DNA from: CAYVNU01 sp964453265
GTDB taxonomy: Bacteria; Patescibacteriota; Doudnabacteria; UBA920
DNA: 11,281 nt
Direction: 5' to 3'
Assembly (NCBI GenBank): GCA_964453265.1
Contig: CAYVNU010000031.1
Coordinates: 1 to 11,281, forward strand
This document shows positions 1 to 5,827 of the stretch, piece by piece (the stretch's first letter is position 1; every line of letters starts with the position of its first letter). Position numbers and translations under genes: made by a program. The notes beneath the pieces are model-generated. The model had not been told where the DNA came from. It made no database searches and saw nothing but the letters and a program-made list of their open reading frames with translations.

Positions 1-55
1 AGTACGCGTCCATGGGGTGGATGTAGACAGGGTTCAATTCCCTGCAGCCCGACCA
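1..55 (+). tRNA. tRNA-Pro(GGG), 3' part only (5' end outside window)
   Basis: The window opens inside a tRNA. Bases 2-5 (GTAC) fit the 3' strand of a D stem. Bases 7-11 (CGTCC) pair with 19-23 (GGATG) around the seven-base anticodon loop ATGGGGT at 12-18, which gives anticodon GGG after the invariant U33. A four-base variable loop (24-27) follows. The T stem is CAGGG/CCCTG (28-32/40-44) with loop TTCAATT. Then come a 7-base acceptor strand CAGCCCG (45-51), discriminator A52 and an encoded CCA (53-55). The CGACCA end is typical of bacterial tRNA-Pro. The acceptor 5' strand and D loop lie upstream and cannot be checked. A broken copy of the anticodon part recurs at 373-397. Confidence 0.87.
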
Positions 56-71
56 ATAGGGAATAAAACTT

Positions 72-341
72 ATGTGGTATTTTTATGTTTTAGAAAGTGT
101 TAAGGATGGTAGTTTATACAAAGGTCATACCAATGATTTAAAACGAAGGGTGTCCGAAGAGCATAATAAAAAACGTGGTGGTGTGTATTCAAAAAAACAC
201 GCACCCTATAAGGTGATTTATTATGAAGCCTATTTAGAAAAAACTGATGCTGTTAAATCGGAATTATTTTTTAAAACAGGCTATGGTAGAGAAGTATTAA
301 AGGATAAATTAGCAAGTTATTTAAAACAGAAAAAAAGGTAG
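72..341 (+). CDS. GIY-YIG nuclease family protein (short, UvrC-N-like domain)
   Basis: An 89-aa protein consisting almost only of a GIY-YIG nuclease domain. The first motif is YFYVL at residues 3-7 and the second is YKG at 16-18 (usually YIG/YTG). It is followed by the Arg pair R25-R26 and the H31-N32 pair seen in this short family. E64 in SELFFKTG is a candidate for the metal-binding Glu. Family members are endonucleases that use one metal ion; stand-alone short versions are common and often multicopy in Patescibacteria, and their targets are unknown. The start is supported by AGGGA at 58-62, nine bases upstream. The gene begins 17 bases after the tRNA-Pro CCA, and its stop runs directly into a hairpin cluster and a second tRNA-Pro fragment, so it may be part of a small mobile unit. 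The nuclease family assignment is solid; the role is inference. Confidence 0.88.
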   Translation: MWYFYVLESVKDGSLYKGHTNDLKRRVSEEHNKKRGGVYSKKHAPYKVIYYEAYLEKTDAVKSELFFKTGYGREVLKDKLASYLKQKKR

Positions 342-343
342 CC

Positions 344-451
344 GCCTCATCGGCGGCCTGCCGATGAGGCAGGTACGCGTCCATGGGGTGGATGTAGTCC
401 GCCTGAGGCGGATCGATCAGCCTCATCGGCTGACCCGCCGAGGAGGCGGGT
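344..451. repeat. cluster of four REP-like hairpins
   Basis: Four GC-rich inverted repeats lie end to end. An 11-bp stem is at 344-354/360-370 (loop 355-359). TCCGCC/GGCGGA is at 398-403/407-412. TCAGCC/GGCTGA is at 417-422/428-433. ACCCGCC/GGCGGGT is at 433-439/445-451. Their GC content contrasts with the AT-rich surroundings. The first hairpin starts two bases after the GIY-YIG stop codon and could end its transcription, though there is no T tract. The last three sit inside the tRNA-Pro fragment copy. Confidence 0.8.
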
Positions 452-468
452 TCCCAGCATCCCGACCA
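373..468 (+). pseudogene. broken copy of tRNA-Pro(GGG) 3' region
   Basis: Bases 373-397 repeat 2-26 without a mismatch over 25 bases, covering the D-stem 3' strand, whole anticodon arm and most of the variable loop. The T arm is then displaced by hairpin repeats. A degraded 3' end resumes around 449: GGTTCCCAGC, then ATCCCGACCA ending at 468, compared with the intact copy ending CAGCCCGACCA. The T-arm remnant cannot fold, since the loop bases AATT and part of the stem are missing, so this is not a working tRNA. A 3' tRNA fragment downstream of an intact tRNA is what site-specific integration into a tRNA gene leaves behind. Here the only cargo is the GIY-YIG ORF. Confidence 0.72.
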
Positions 469-567
469 TGGGCAAATATATATCGCAAGCAGAAAATATA
501 ATAATCGTAGAAAATTTTCCGGCAGTCAAACAATAAATTCTAATATTAATAATTTATAAAAATAAAA

Positions 568-1017
568 ATGTCAGAAATCCAAAAAATTGACAGTAGTTTA
601 ATAAAGTTTTTTAAAAATTACAGTCAGCCGTTTGCCAGAATTTCTTTATTTGTAGTTTATTTTTGGTTTGGCATTTTAAAAATATTAGCCACCAGCCCGG
701 CTAATCCTTTGGTAGCGGCTTTACTGCATCAGACCTTACCGTTTTTAACTTTTCAAATGTTTATAGTTTTCTTTAGTCTTTATGAAATGCTAATTGGGAT
801 TTTATTTTTATTTCCCAAGTTTGACCGCTTAACTTTTTTGCTGTTTGCTCTGCATATGGTTACAACTTTTTTGCCCTTGATTTTTTTACCCACTGTAACC
901 TGGCAAGGTTTTATGACCCCAACTTTGGAGGGGCAATACATTATTAAAAATTTGGTATTAATTGGTCTGGCTATGGCTATTGCTGGCAATTTAAAGCCTT
1001 TGCAGGAAAATAATTAA
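568..1017 (+). CDS. DoxX/DUF417-like small membrane protein
   Basis: A 149-aa hydrophobic protein with four likely membrane helices at about residues 22-42, 62-84, 87-107 and 124-141. The first helix carries ISLFVVYFWFGILKI, followed by SPANPLV, which resembles the start of DoxX/DUF417 (YkgB-type) inner-membrane proteins. The EGQYIIKNLVLIG segment before the last helix also fits this superfamily. The biochemical role of such proteins is poorly known; some DoxX members are tied to redox or quinone metabolism. No Shine-Dalgarno site precedes the ATG, but TATAAA at 555-560 lies seven bases upstream, so a leaderless transcript is possible. It is separate from the tRNA unit upstream and is followed by a 138-base gap with a REP-like relic. 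The membrane topology is clearer than the family name. Confidence 0.68.
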   Translation: MSEIQKIDSSLIKFFKNYSQPFARISLFVVYFWFGILKILATSPANPLVAALLHQTLPFLTFQMFIVFFSLYEMLIGILFLFPKFDRLTFLLFALHMVTTFLPLIFLPTVTWQGFMTPTLEGQYIIKNLVLIGLAMAIAGNLKPLQENN

Positions 1018-1047
1018 GTCATATTGAGTAATTATTATTTCTTTACA

Positions 1048-1094
1048 TCATTGCAAGTGGAGCCAACTTGTCCTTCGAAAGGGGGAAGCAATCT
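1048..1094. repeat. REP-like repeat relic (TCATTGC ... GCAATCT)
   Basis: In the gap between the membrane protein and maf, TCATTGC (1048-1054) and GCAATCT (1088-1094) share complementary cores ATTGC/GCAAT. They enclose GGAGCC and a small CCTTCGAAAGG hairpin. The layout resembles the widespread bacterial intergenic repeat that runs from CATTGC to GCAATCT through a GAGC/GAAGC middle. It is degraded and no function is evident. The rest of 1018-1155 is AT-rich and holds nothing else recognisable. Confidence 0.5.
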
Positions 1095-1155
1095 AACCAG
1101 ATTCAATTGTTAAAAACTCGTATTCAATTTAAGTCAGAATAAGAATTTTCTAAAT

Positions 1156-1737
1156 ATGACTCGTATGCCAAAAATTATTTTAGCTTCAACTTCACCTCGC
1201 CGAAAGCAGCTACTCGGGCTTTTAAAAATAAAGTTTAAAACCGCGGATTCTGGTTATAAAGAAAATATGGGTTTAAAACTTTCACCAGAAAAGTTGGTTA
1301 AATATTTGGCGTTTGGTAAAGCACAAGCAGCAGTTAAGCAGCATCCAAATGCCATAATAATTGCGGCGGATACCGTTGTTGTTTTTAAAGGTAAGGCATT
1401 AGGAAAACCAAAAAATTCAAAAGAGGCTTTTTCTATGCTTAAAAGTTTTAAGGGAAAATATCAAACCGTAATTACTGGCGTAGCAGTTAAAAATTCGCAG
1501 TCCAATGAAACAATTTTAGCAAGTATAAAAAGTAAAATTAAACTAAAAAATTATTCTAACGAACAAATAAAAGAGTATATTAGGTTAGAAAAATCTTGCG
1601 ATAAAGCGGGTGGTTATAGTCCGCAAGGAGCAGGTTTTAATTTTATAAGCAAAATAGAAGGCAGTTTTACTAATACTTTAGGCATGCCCATGGAATTTGT
1701 TTATAACGCTTTGCAAAAAATGGGAGTAAAAATTTAA
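1156..1737 (+). CDS. maf: Maf family nucleoside triphosphate pyrophosphatase
   Basis: A 193-aa cytoplasmic Maf/HAM1-fold protein. Family members hydrolyse the alpha-beta bond of dTTP, UTP or modified nucleotides to monophosphate and pyrophosphate, cleaning the nucleotide pool; some members influence septation. Visible motifs are the N-terminal signature ASTSPRRKQLL (10-20), AADTVV (71-75) with the conserved Asp D72, GKPKN (83-87), DKAGGY (149-154), QG (157-158), and IEGSF plus LGMPM near the C-terminus (167-171 and 175-179). DKAGGY followed by QG fits the dTTP/UTP-type (YhdE-like) group rather than the YceF group. Length is normal for the family. The start may instead be M4 (1165), which gives the usual MPKIILAS beginning; neither ATG has a Shine-Dalgarno site. 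A 38-nt palindrome follows 22 bases after the stop. Confidence 0.92.
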   Translation: MTRMPKIILASTSPRRKQLLGLLKIKFKTADSGYKENMGLKLSPEKLVKYLAFGKAQAAVKQHPNAIIIAADTVVVFKGKALGKPKNSKEAFSMLKSFKGKYQTVITGVAVKNSQSNETILASIKSKIKLKNYSNEQIKEYIRLEKSCDKAGGYSPQGAGFNFISKIEGSFTNTLGMPMEFVYNALQKMGVKI

Positions 1738-1759
1738 CTTCTAATTTTATTTTTCAAAA

Positions 1760-1797
1760 TCATTCCTTATTTTCACGGCCGTGAAAATAAGGAATGA
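1760..1797. repeat. 38-nt perfect palindrome, copy A
   Basis: Each 19-base arm reads TCATTCCT, TATT, TTCACGG, and the second arm is its exact reverse complement, meeting at the centre GGCC (1777-1780). It lies between maf and the PaaX/Cas2-like gene. There is no long T tract, so it is not an ideal terminator, although a 19-bp hairpin would stabilise mRNA ends. A second copy with the same ends and centre but a different middle lies at 2353-2390. Confidence 0.93.
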
Positions 1798-1831
1798 CCT
1801 AAAAAGAAAACTTATTTTATTCATTTAAAAT

Positions 1832-2362
1832 ATGTCTCGCAGTAATATTTTTATAGATTTGTTATTAGATTGTTTCGATCGGCAAGTGCCTTTAGTGCCT
1901 TTTGAAAGCCCTTACGCTTGGCTCAAAAGAAAGAAAAAGCATGATTTAAAGCGCAGACAATACCAACAGGCTGTGTGGAAATTAAAAAAAGCCGGCATGC
2001 TTAAATTGGTAATTAAAAATCATGAAAAGTTTTTAACATTAACAAAAGAAGGTCAGTTAAGAAAGTTGTTGAACAAAGCTTCGATTTCTAAAGAAAAGTC
2101 GTGGGATGGTAAATGGCGTTTGTTAATGTTTGATATTCCCGAAAGAGCCAGGGAAGAGCGGGATAAATTTAGGAGTTTGCTTAAACAAAACGGATTTGTA
2201 AAATTACAAGCAAGTGTGTTTATTAGCCCATATTCTTTAAATCGAGAAGCGGTTGAGTATTTAAAGGAAACACGCTTAATAGATTATATAAGGATATTAA
2301 GAGTTGATAAGATGGACAATGATAAAGTTTTGAGAACAAAGTTTGGACTTAATCATTCCTAA
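1832..2362 (+). CDS. PaaX-like protein: winged helix plus Cas2-like domain
   Basis: A 176-aa protein with two parts. Residues about 1-80 look like a winged helix: a basic stretch KRKKKHDLKRRQYQQAV, then LKKAGMLKLV and a wing ending FLTLTKEGQ. Residues about 94-165 resemble the Cas2-like ferredoxin fold of PaaX: WRLLMFDIPE (95-104) with D101 at the position of the Cas2 beta-1 Asp, then LLKQNGFVKLQASVFISPY (116-134) and a final IRILRVDKMDNDKVL. In Patescibacteria such proteins are often labelled Cas2, but there is no CRISPR array or other cas gene here, so a regulator or other nucleic-acid-binding protein is likelier. Relatives tend to end at FGL-type residues; here the last three (NHS) and the stop overlap palindrome B. 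No Shine-Dalgarno site is seen. The ligand and target are unknown. Confidence 0.82.
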   Translation: MSRSNIFIDLLLDCFDRQVPLVPFESPYAWLKRKKKHDLKRRQYQQAVWKLKKAGMLKLVIKNHEKFLTLTKEGQLRKLLNKASISKEKSWDGKWRLLMFDIPERAREERDKFRSLLKQNGFVKLQASVFISPYSLNREAVEYLKETRLIDYIRILRVDKMDNDKVLRTKFGLNHS

Positions 2363-2390
2363 AATTCACGGCCGTGAATTTTAGGAATGA
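2353..2390. repeat. 38-nt perfect palindrome, copy B
   Basis: Each 19-base arm reads TCATTCCT, AAAA, TTCACGG, again a perfect palindrome centred on GGCC. It matches copy A at 1760-1797 except for the four middle bases of each arm (AAAA instead of TATT), and those changes are matched on the other arm. It overlaps the end of the PaaX/Cas2-like gene, whose stop codon TAA (2360-2362) lies inside the left arm. Confidence 0.93.
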
Positions 2391-2410
2391 AATTTAAAAA
2401 GATTTAAAAA

Positions 2411-2445
2411 GTGAAAATTTAGTTAAAATCTGCTAACATCATTTT
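2411..2445 (+). promoter_or_regulatory. promoter of the GNAT gene, predicted leaderless
   Basis: A weak -35 GTGAAA (2411-2416) lies 17 bases before TAACAT (2434-2439), which is preceded by TGC to form an extended -10 (TGCTAACAT, 2431-2439). Six bases follow and then ATG at 2446, so transcription should start at or beside the A of the start codon. A second possible -10, TAAAAT at 2424-2429, would give a leader of roughly 10 bases. Confidence 0.55.
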
Positions 2446-2982
2446 ATGATATTAAAAGGAACAAAAGTCATATTAAGACCGATTAGGCTTTCCGATGCCC
2501 AAGCGTTTGTTAAGTGGTTTAATGACAAGGAAGTTAATAAGTTTTTACTTATTAGGCATTTAGATTTAAAATTTGAAAAAAAATACATTAGCGATAGAAT
2601 AAAAGGCAAAATAAAAAAAGATGGAATATTTTTTTGCATTGAAACCAGGGATGGTGTGCATATTGGTAGTACTTCAATTGAAATAAAGAATCAGAGAAAT
2701 CGTTGCGGCGGGTTTGGTATTATTATTGGCGACAAAAATTATTGGAATGCTGGTTACGGCAGCGAGGCGGCGAGATTAATTTTAGACTATGGTTTTAAAA
2801 AATTAAAACTTCACCGCATTGAACTAGATGTTTATTCTTATAATCCGAGAGCAATAAAAGTATATAAGCGTCTGGGGTTTAAAAAAGAAGGCGTGAAAAA
2901 AGAACATAATTATTGGAACGGAAAATTTTACGATACCATTATAATGGCCATGCTAGAAACCGATTGGAAAAATCAAAACTAG
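2446..2982 (+). CDS. GNAT N-acetyltransferase, RimJ/RimL-like
   Basis: A 178-aa acetyl-CoA-dependent acetyltransferase. It begins with the strand typical of the RimJ/RimL group (TKVILRPIRLSDAQAF, 6-21). The acetyl-CoA pyrophosphate loop is in motif A, with the conserved glycines in NAGYGSEAARLIL (101-113). The motif B region contains NPRAIKVYKRLGFKKEG (133-149), in which the Asn and Tyr are typical of the family. Members acetylate N-termini of ribosomal proteins, small amines or antibiotics; the substrate cannot be told from sequence. The gene is alone between palindrome B and a clear terminator at 3062-3083. It lacks a Shine-Dalgarno site, which fits the leaderless promoter described just upstream. 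Confidence 0.9.
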   Translation: MILKGTKVILRPIRLSDAQAFVKWFNDKEVNKFLLIRHLDLKFEKKYISDRIKGKIKKDGIFFCIETRDGVHIGSTSIEIKNQRNRCGGFGIIIGDKNYWNAGYGSEAARLILDYGFKKLKLHRIELDVYSYNPRAIKVYKRLGFKKEGVKKEHNYWNGKFYDTIIMAMLETDWKNQN

Positions 2983-3061
2983 CTAAAATTTTTTTCTCCA
3001 TAAGGTCGAAAGATATTTTTTAAAACTAAATAAATAGGTAAATAATCTTTAATTATATTTT

Positions 3062-3083
3062 AGGCCGCTTTTTGCGGCCTTTT
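3062..3083 (+). terminator. Rho-independent terminator after the GNAT gene
   Basis: AGGCCGC (3062-3068) pairs with GCGGCCT (3074-3080) across a five-T loop and is followed by TTTT. The 7-bp GC-rich stem lies about 80 bases after the GNAT stop and just before the exporter promoter. Confidence 0.82.
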
Positions 3084-3087
3084 AATA

Positions 3088-3122
3088 TGGACAGAAGCTT
3101 AAATTTTTGTTAAAATCTCTTT
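3088..3122 (+). promoter_or_regulatory. promoter of the ABC exporter, predicted leaderless
   Basis: The -35 is TGGACA (3088-3093). A 17-base spacer leads to TAAAAT (3111-3116), preceded by TGT to form the extended -10 TGTTAAAAT (3108-3116). Six bases (CTCTTT) separate it from ATG at 3123, so the mRNA should begin at the start codon. Confidence 0.72.
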
Positions 3123-4403
3123 ATGTTTTTTACATCTTTAAAGGTTGGTTTTTTCTTAGCAGTCAGACAAATAAAAAGAAGCAGCAAAGGCACTACGCTT
3201 TTGATTATTTTTATTATGACCCTGACGTTTTTGAATTTGGTTGTAGTTAATGGAATATTAGTTGGACTTTTAGCAGGATCTTTTAAACAATTTAGAGAAC
3301 GCTACAGCGGGGATATTTTAGTAACTGCCCAAGACAGGCTTGAGTATATAGACAACGGCCAGCAGTTAGTTGCGCTTGCCAGGGCGCAGTACGGAGTTAA
3401 TGCGGTGTCTGTGAGAACAGTCGTATCTGGTAAAATTAGGGCGGATTTAAGTCAGAATCCCAGTGGTAAAGAAACACCCAATGAAAACGGCGGTTCAATT
3501 GTGGGTATAGATCCGGAAGACGAAGAAAAAGTAACCGGACTTTCAGATTTAATGCTGAAAGGGGAAAGTTTAAAATCAGGCGATGAGGGCTATATTTTAA
3601 TTGGCGCTAGTTTAATAAAAGAATATTCTTCGTTTGCGGATGCGAATTTCCCTGGTTTTACAATTTTGCGCGGCATAAAAGTAGGGGATAAAGTTAGAGT
3701 AACTATTAACGCAAAAACGCCTTTAGGCACTATGCCGGTTAGTAAGGAAGTAATTGTAAAAGGTATTGTTAAAAGCAAAGTTGACCAGGTTTCTCAGCGG
3801 TCTTTTATGTTAAATTCTGAAATTCGGAAAATGACGCAAAATTCCGACTTAAATTTTCAGGAATTGGCGATAAAAACCGAGCCTGCTAAGACCGATGAAA
3901 TTCTTTACGCTCTACGTTTAGGTTCTGACGCGACTAAAGTTAGAGTGCAAGCTTCGGCTGATGCGGTCCCGTCTTTTTTGAGGCAAATTGAACAAACTTT
4001 TGGCATTTTAGGAAATGTAATTGGCGGCATTGCTTTGGTGGTGGCCTCCATTACAATTTTTATTGTTATTTTTATAAATGCGGTAACGAGGCGGAAATAT
4101 ATTGGTATTTTAAAAGGCATAGGTATTGAAGCTTCAGCAATTCAAATAGCCTATTTATTTCAAGCTTTCTTTTTTGGATTTTTAGGTAGCGCGTTAGGAT
4201 TCTTGCTCGTATTTTTATTTTTACGGCCGTATTTTGATGCTAACCCTTTAGATTTTCCTTTTTCCGACGGTATTTTGGCGGCAACAGTGAGCGGAGCTTT
4301 AATACGCGCGGCTATTTTAATGTTAATTACTTTGTTAGCAGGATTTATTCCAGCGAGAATTATTGTAAGAAAAAATACCTTGGATTCTATTTTAGGCAGG
4401 TAG
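3123..4403 (+). CDS. ABC transporter permease, MacB/FtsX type
   Basis: A 426-aa membrane protein with the MacB/FtsX layout: one N-terminal helix (about 24-50), a large extracytoplasmic domain (about 51-290), then three helices (about 296-320, 341-368 and 391-414). The segment after the second helix, RRKYIGILKGIGIEAS (323-338), is the cytoplasmic coupling region typical of FtsX-fold permeases and docks onto the ATPase. The C-terminus reads PARIIVRKNTLDSIL, like the PA..A....P...L ending of MacB/LolC proteins. Such mechanotransmission ABC systems move lipoproteins, peptides or drugs, or signal across the membrane; the substrate is not evident. The partner ATPase follows immediately after what is probably a spurious assembly gap. 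The promoter places transcription start at the ATG. Confidence 0.88.
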   Translation: MFFTSLKVGFFLAVRQIKRSSKGTTLLIIFIMTLTFLNLVVVNGILVGLLAGSFKQFRERYSGDILVTAQDRLEYIDNGQQLVALARAQYGVNAVSVRTVVSGKIRADLSQNPSGKETPNENGGSIVGIDPEDEEKVTGLSDLMLKGESLKSGDEGYILIGASLIKEYSSFADANFPGFTILRGIKVGDKVRVTINAKTPLGTMPVSKEVIVKGIVKSKVDQVSQRSFMLNSEIRKMTQNSDLNFQELAIKTEPAKTDEILYALRLGSDATKVRVQASADAVPSFLRQIEQTFGILGNVIGGIALVVASITIFIVIFINAVTRRKYIGILKGIGIEASAIQIAYLFQAFFFGFLGSALGFLLVFLFLRPYFDANPLDFPFSDGILAATVSGALIRAAILMLITLLAGFIPARIIVRKNTLDSILGR

Positions 4404-4404
4404 G

Positions 4405-4459
4405 GAATCAAGAATCAAGAATCGGGTTCCGAGTTAATATCAAATATTTAATTATTTGC
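4405..4459 (+). repeat. 55-base contig-end duplicate, left copy
   Basis: These 55 bases are identical to 4560-4614 on the other side of the N run. They begin with the short tandem GAATCAA, GAATCAA, GAATC. An identical overlap of this length at both contig ends points to unmerged contigs in a k-mer assembly rather than to a biological repeat. Confidence 0.9.
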
Positions 4460-4559
4460 NNNNNNNNNNNNNNNNNNNNNNNNNNNNNNNNNNNNNNNNN
4501 NNNNNNNNNNNNNNNNNNNNNNNNNNNNNNNNNNNNNNNNNNNNNNNNNNNNNNNNNNN
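4460..4559. other. assembly gap of exactly 100 N
   Basis: One hundred N bases, a common placeholder for a gap of unknown size. Because both flanks are the same 55 bases, the true sequence probably joins directly at the overlap. That leaves about 60 bases between the permease stop and the ATPase ATG. Confidence 0.95.
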
Positions 4560-4614
4560 GAATCAAGAATCAAGAATCGGGTTCCGAGTTAATATCAAAT
4601 ATTTAATTATTTGC
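4560..4614 (+). repeat. 55-base contig-end duplicate, right copy
   Basis: Identical to 4405-4459. It ends three bases before the ATPase start codon. If the copies are one sequence, it is simply the intergenic spacer of the exporter operon. Confidence 0.9.
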
Positions 4615-4617
4615 AAC

Positions 4618-5295
4618 ATGATTGAAGCAAGAAATATTATTAGAACTTATAAAAGCGGAGAAGTGGTAACTCCGGTGTTAAAAGGTATTAATTTAACTAT
4701 TAATTCCGGAGAGTTTGTTTCCATTATTGGACCTTCCGGTGCGGGCAAGTCTACTTTAATGTATCAATTAAGCTTGCTTGATCACCCTACAGAAGGCCAA
4801 ATTTTTATAGACAATATAGAAGTTACCGCAAAGACTAGCGATGAAAGAACTCGTTTTAGGCTTGATTATTTAGGGTACGTTTTTCAAGATTATGCGCTAA
4901 TGCCGGAATTAACAGCTTTAGAAAATGTGGCTGTGCCTATGCTTATGCAGGGTATGAATTTAAAAGACGCCGCAGCAAAATCTTTAATTAATTTAGAAAA
5001 AGTTGGTTTAGCGCAAAAGGCGAATAGTTTGCCGAGCCAGCTTTCCGGCGGGCAGCAGCAGCGCGTTAGTATTGCCAGGGCAATTGCCCATGATCCAAAA
5101 ATTTTGTTTGCCGATGAGCCAACTGCTAATTTAGATACTCAAACTTCCCGCGAAATTTTAAAAGTCTTTTTAGATTTACACAAACAGGGTCAAACCATAA
5201 TTATGGTAACCCATGAAAAAGAATTTGCGGAAATGTCTGAGAGAATTATTGCTCTAAAAGACGGAGAAATTGTTTCCGATGGATTATCAAAGTAG
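4618..5295 (+). CDS. ABC transporter ATP-binding protein, MacB/LolD type
   Basis: A 225-aa cytoplasmic ATPase that pairs with the permease just upstream. Motifs in order are Walker A GPSGAGKST (38-46), Q-loop Gln Q90 in YVFQDYALMPELTALENV, signature LSGGQQQR (142-149), Walker B ILFADE (162-167), D-loop ANLD (170-173) and switch His H199 in VTHE. The FQDYALMPELTALENV stretch and short length match the LolD/MacB/FtsE group that partners FtsX-fold permeases. The ATG at 4618 is chosen because the protein then starts MIEARNIIRTYKSG, like family members; an open frame reaching back through the N run is meaningless. No Shine-Dalgarno site is present, so translation may depend on the upstream gene. 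The permease-ATPase pair forms one operon. Confidence 0.93.
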   Translation: MIEARNIIRTYKSGEVVTPVLKGINLTINSGEFVSIIGPSGAGKSTLMYQLSLLDHPTEGQIFIDNIEVTAKTSDERTRFRLDYLGYVFQDYALMPELTALENVAVPMLMQGMNLKDAAAKSLINLEKVGLAQKANSLPSQLSGGQQQRVSIARAIAHDPKILFADEPTANLDTQTSREILKVFLDLHKQGQTIIMVTHEKEFAEMSERIIALKDGEIVSDGLSK

Positions 5296-5297
5296 TT

Positions 5298-5325
5298 TTG
5301 ATATATTATAAAATTGTGGTATAAT
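5298..5325 (+). promoter_or_regulatory. promoter of the DUF4383 gene
   Basis: TTGATA (5298-5303), a 16-base spacer and a perfect extended -10 TGGTATAAT (5317-5325). It starts two bases after the ATPase stop. The start point near 5332 gives a leader of about 50 bases containing a small TTGGC/GCCAA hairpin (5355-5359/5366-5370) and a weak purine run before the ATG. Unlike its neighbours, this gene is therefore not leaderless. Confidence 0.78.
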
Positions 5326-5381
5326 AAATAAAAGCTTTTAGCAGTAATTAATATTTGGCAAATTAGCCAAGAAAGAAACAA

Positions 5382-5765
5382 ATGACAAAAAAACTATCGA
5401 TGGTGCTAGGTGTTGTGTTTATTATTGTCGGCATATTGGGTTTTATACCAAACCCGATTGTGGGCATGGATAAAATTTTTCACACCAATTTAATTCACGA
5501 CTTAGTCCATATTCTGCTGGGCGTAGTTTTGTTAATTGGTGGCAGTAAAAGCAATTCCGGAGCCTCTATGACTTTAAAAGTTGTGGCCGTGGTTTATTTG
5601 TTAGTAGCGATTTTAGGTTTTATAATGGGTCCGGGCAAGCTGTTAGGATTAGTAGAAGTTAATTCTGCTGACAATTGGCTTCATTTGGTTTTAGCTTTAG
5701 TTTTGTTTGGCTCTTCTATGGCCGGTGGCAGCGATGCTTCCGCTATGCCAATAGGGCAGTCTTAA
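5382..5765 (+). CDS. DUF4383-like small four-helix membrane protein
   Basis: A 127-aa protein with four predicted membrane helices at about residues 5-23, 38-54, 63-82 and 97-114. The paired motifs NLIHDLVHILLG (36-47) and ADNWLHLVLALVLF (96-109), one before each even-numbered helix, are the recognisable pattern of DUF4383 proteins, which form an internal duplication with His in each half (H39/H43 and H101). Function is unknown for the family; the intramembrane His residues could bind metal or haem, but that is speculation. It has its own strong promoter and a strong terminator, so it is monocistronic. The C-terminal tail (GGSDASAMPIGQS) is short and polar. Confidence 0.78.
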   Translation: MTKKLSMVLGVVFIIVGILGFIPNPIVGMDKIFHTNLIHDLVHILLGVVLLIGGSKSNSGASMTLKVVAVVYLLVAILGFIMGPGKLLGLVEVNSADNWLHLVLALVLFGSSMAGGSDASAMPIGQS

Positions 5766-5777
5766 GCTTTTTTTATT

Positions 5778-5811
5778 AAAATCCTCCCGCTATAAACGGG
5801 AGGATTTTTTT
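5778..5811 (+). terminator. strong Rho-independent terminator after the DUF4383 gene
   Basis: A 12-bp perfect stem (5778-5789 with 5797-5808) has core ATCCTCCCG/CGGGAGGAT, a 7-base loop and a run of seven T (5805-5811). The T run abuts the -10 region of the next gene, so terminator and promoter are fused back to back. Confidence 0.92.
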
Positions 5812-5812
5812 G

Positions 5813-5827
5813 TGTTAAAATAAGTTT
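5813..5827 (+). promoter_or_regulatory. promoter of the DUF3048 gene, predicted leaderless
   Basis: Extended -10 TGTTAAAAT (5813-5821), then six bases (AAGTTT) and ATG at 5828. The -35 position falls inside the terminator hairpin and is poor (TAAACG), so recognition probably rests on the extended -10. Confidence 0.66.

Noticed and set aside
1..55. 3' end of a tmRNA (GGATGTAG followed by a T arm and CCA)
   Set aside because: Some words resemble tmRNA 3' ends, but the bases form a perfect anticodon arm with a GGG anticodon, and the CGACCA end fits tRNA-Pro better.
347..529. 60-aa minus-strand ORF
   Set aside because: It runs through the hairpin cluster and tRNA fragment; the composition follows the palindromes and no start signal is present.
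4456..4617. N-terminal extension of the ABC ATPase through the N run
   Set aside because: It consists of unknown bases and duplicated contig-end sequence; the ATG at 4618 gives a normal family N-terminus.
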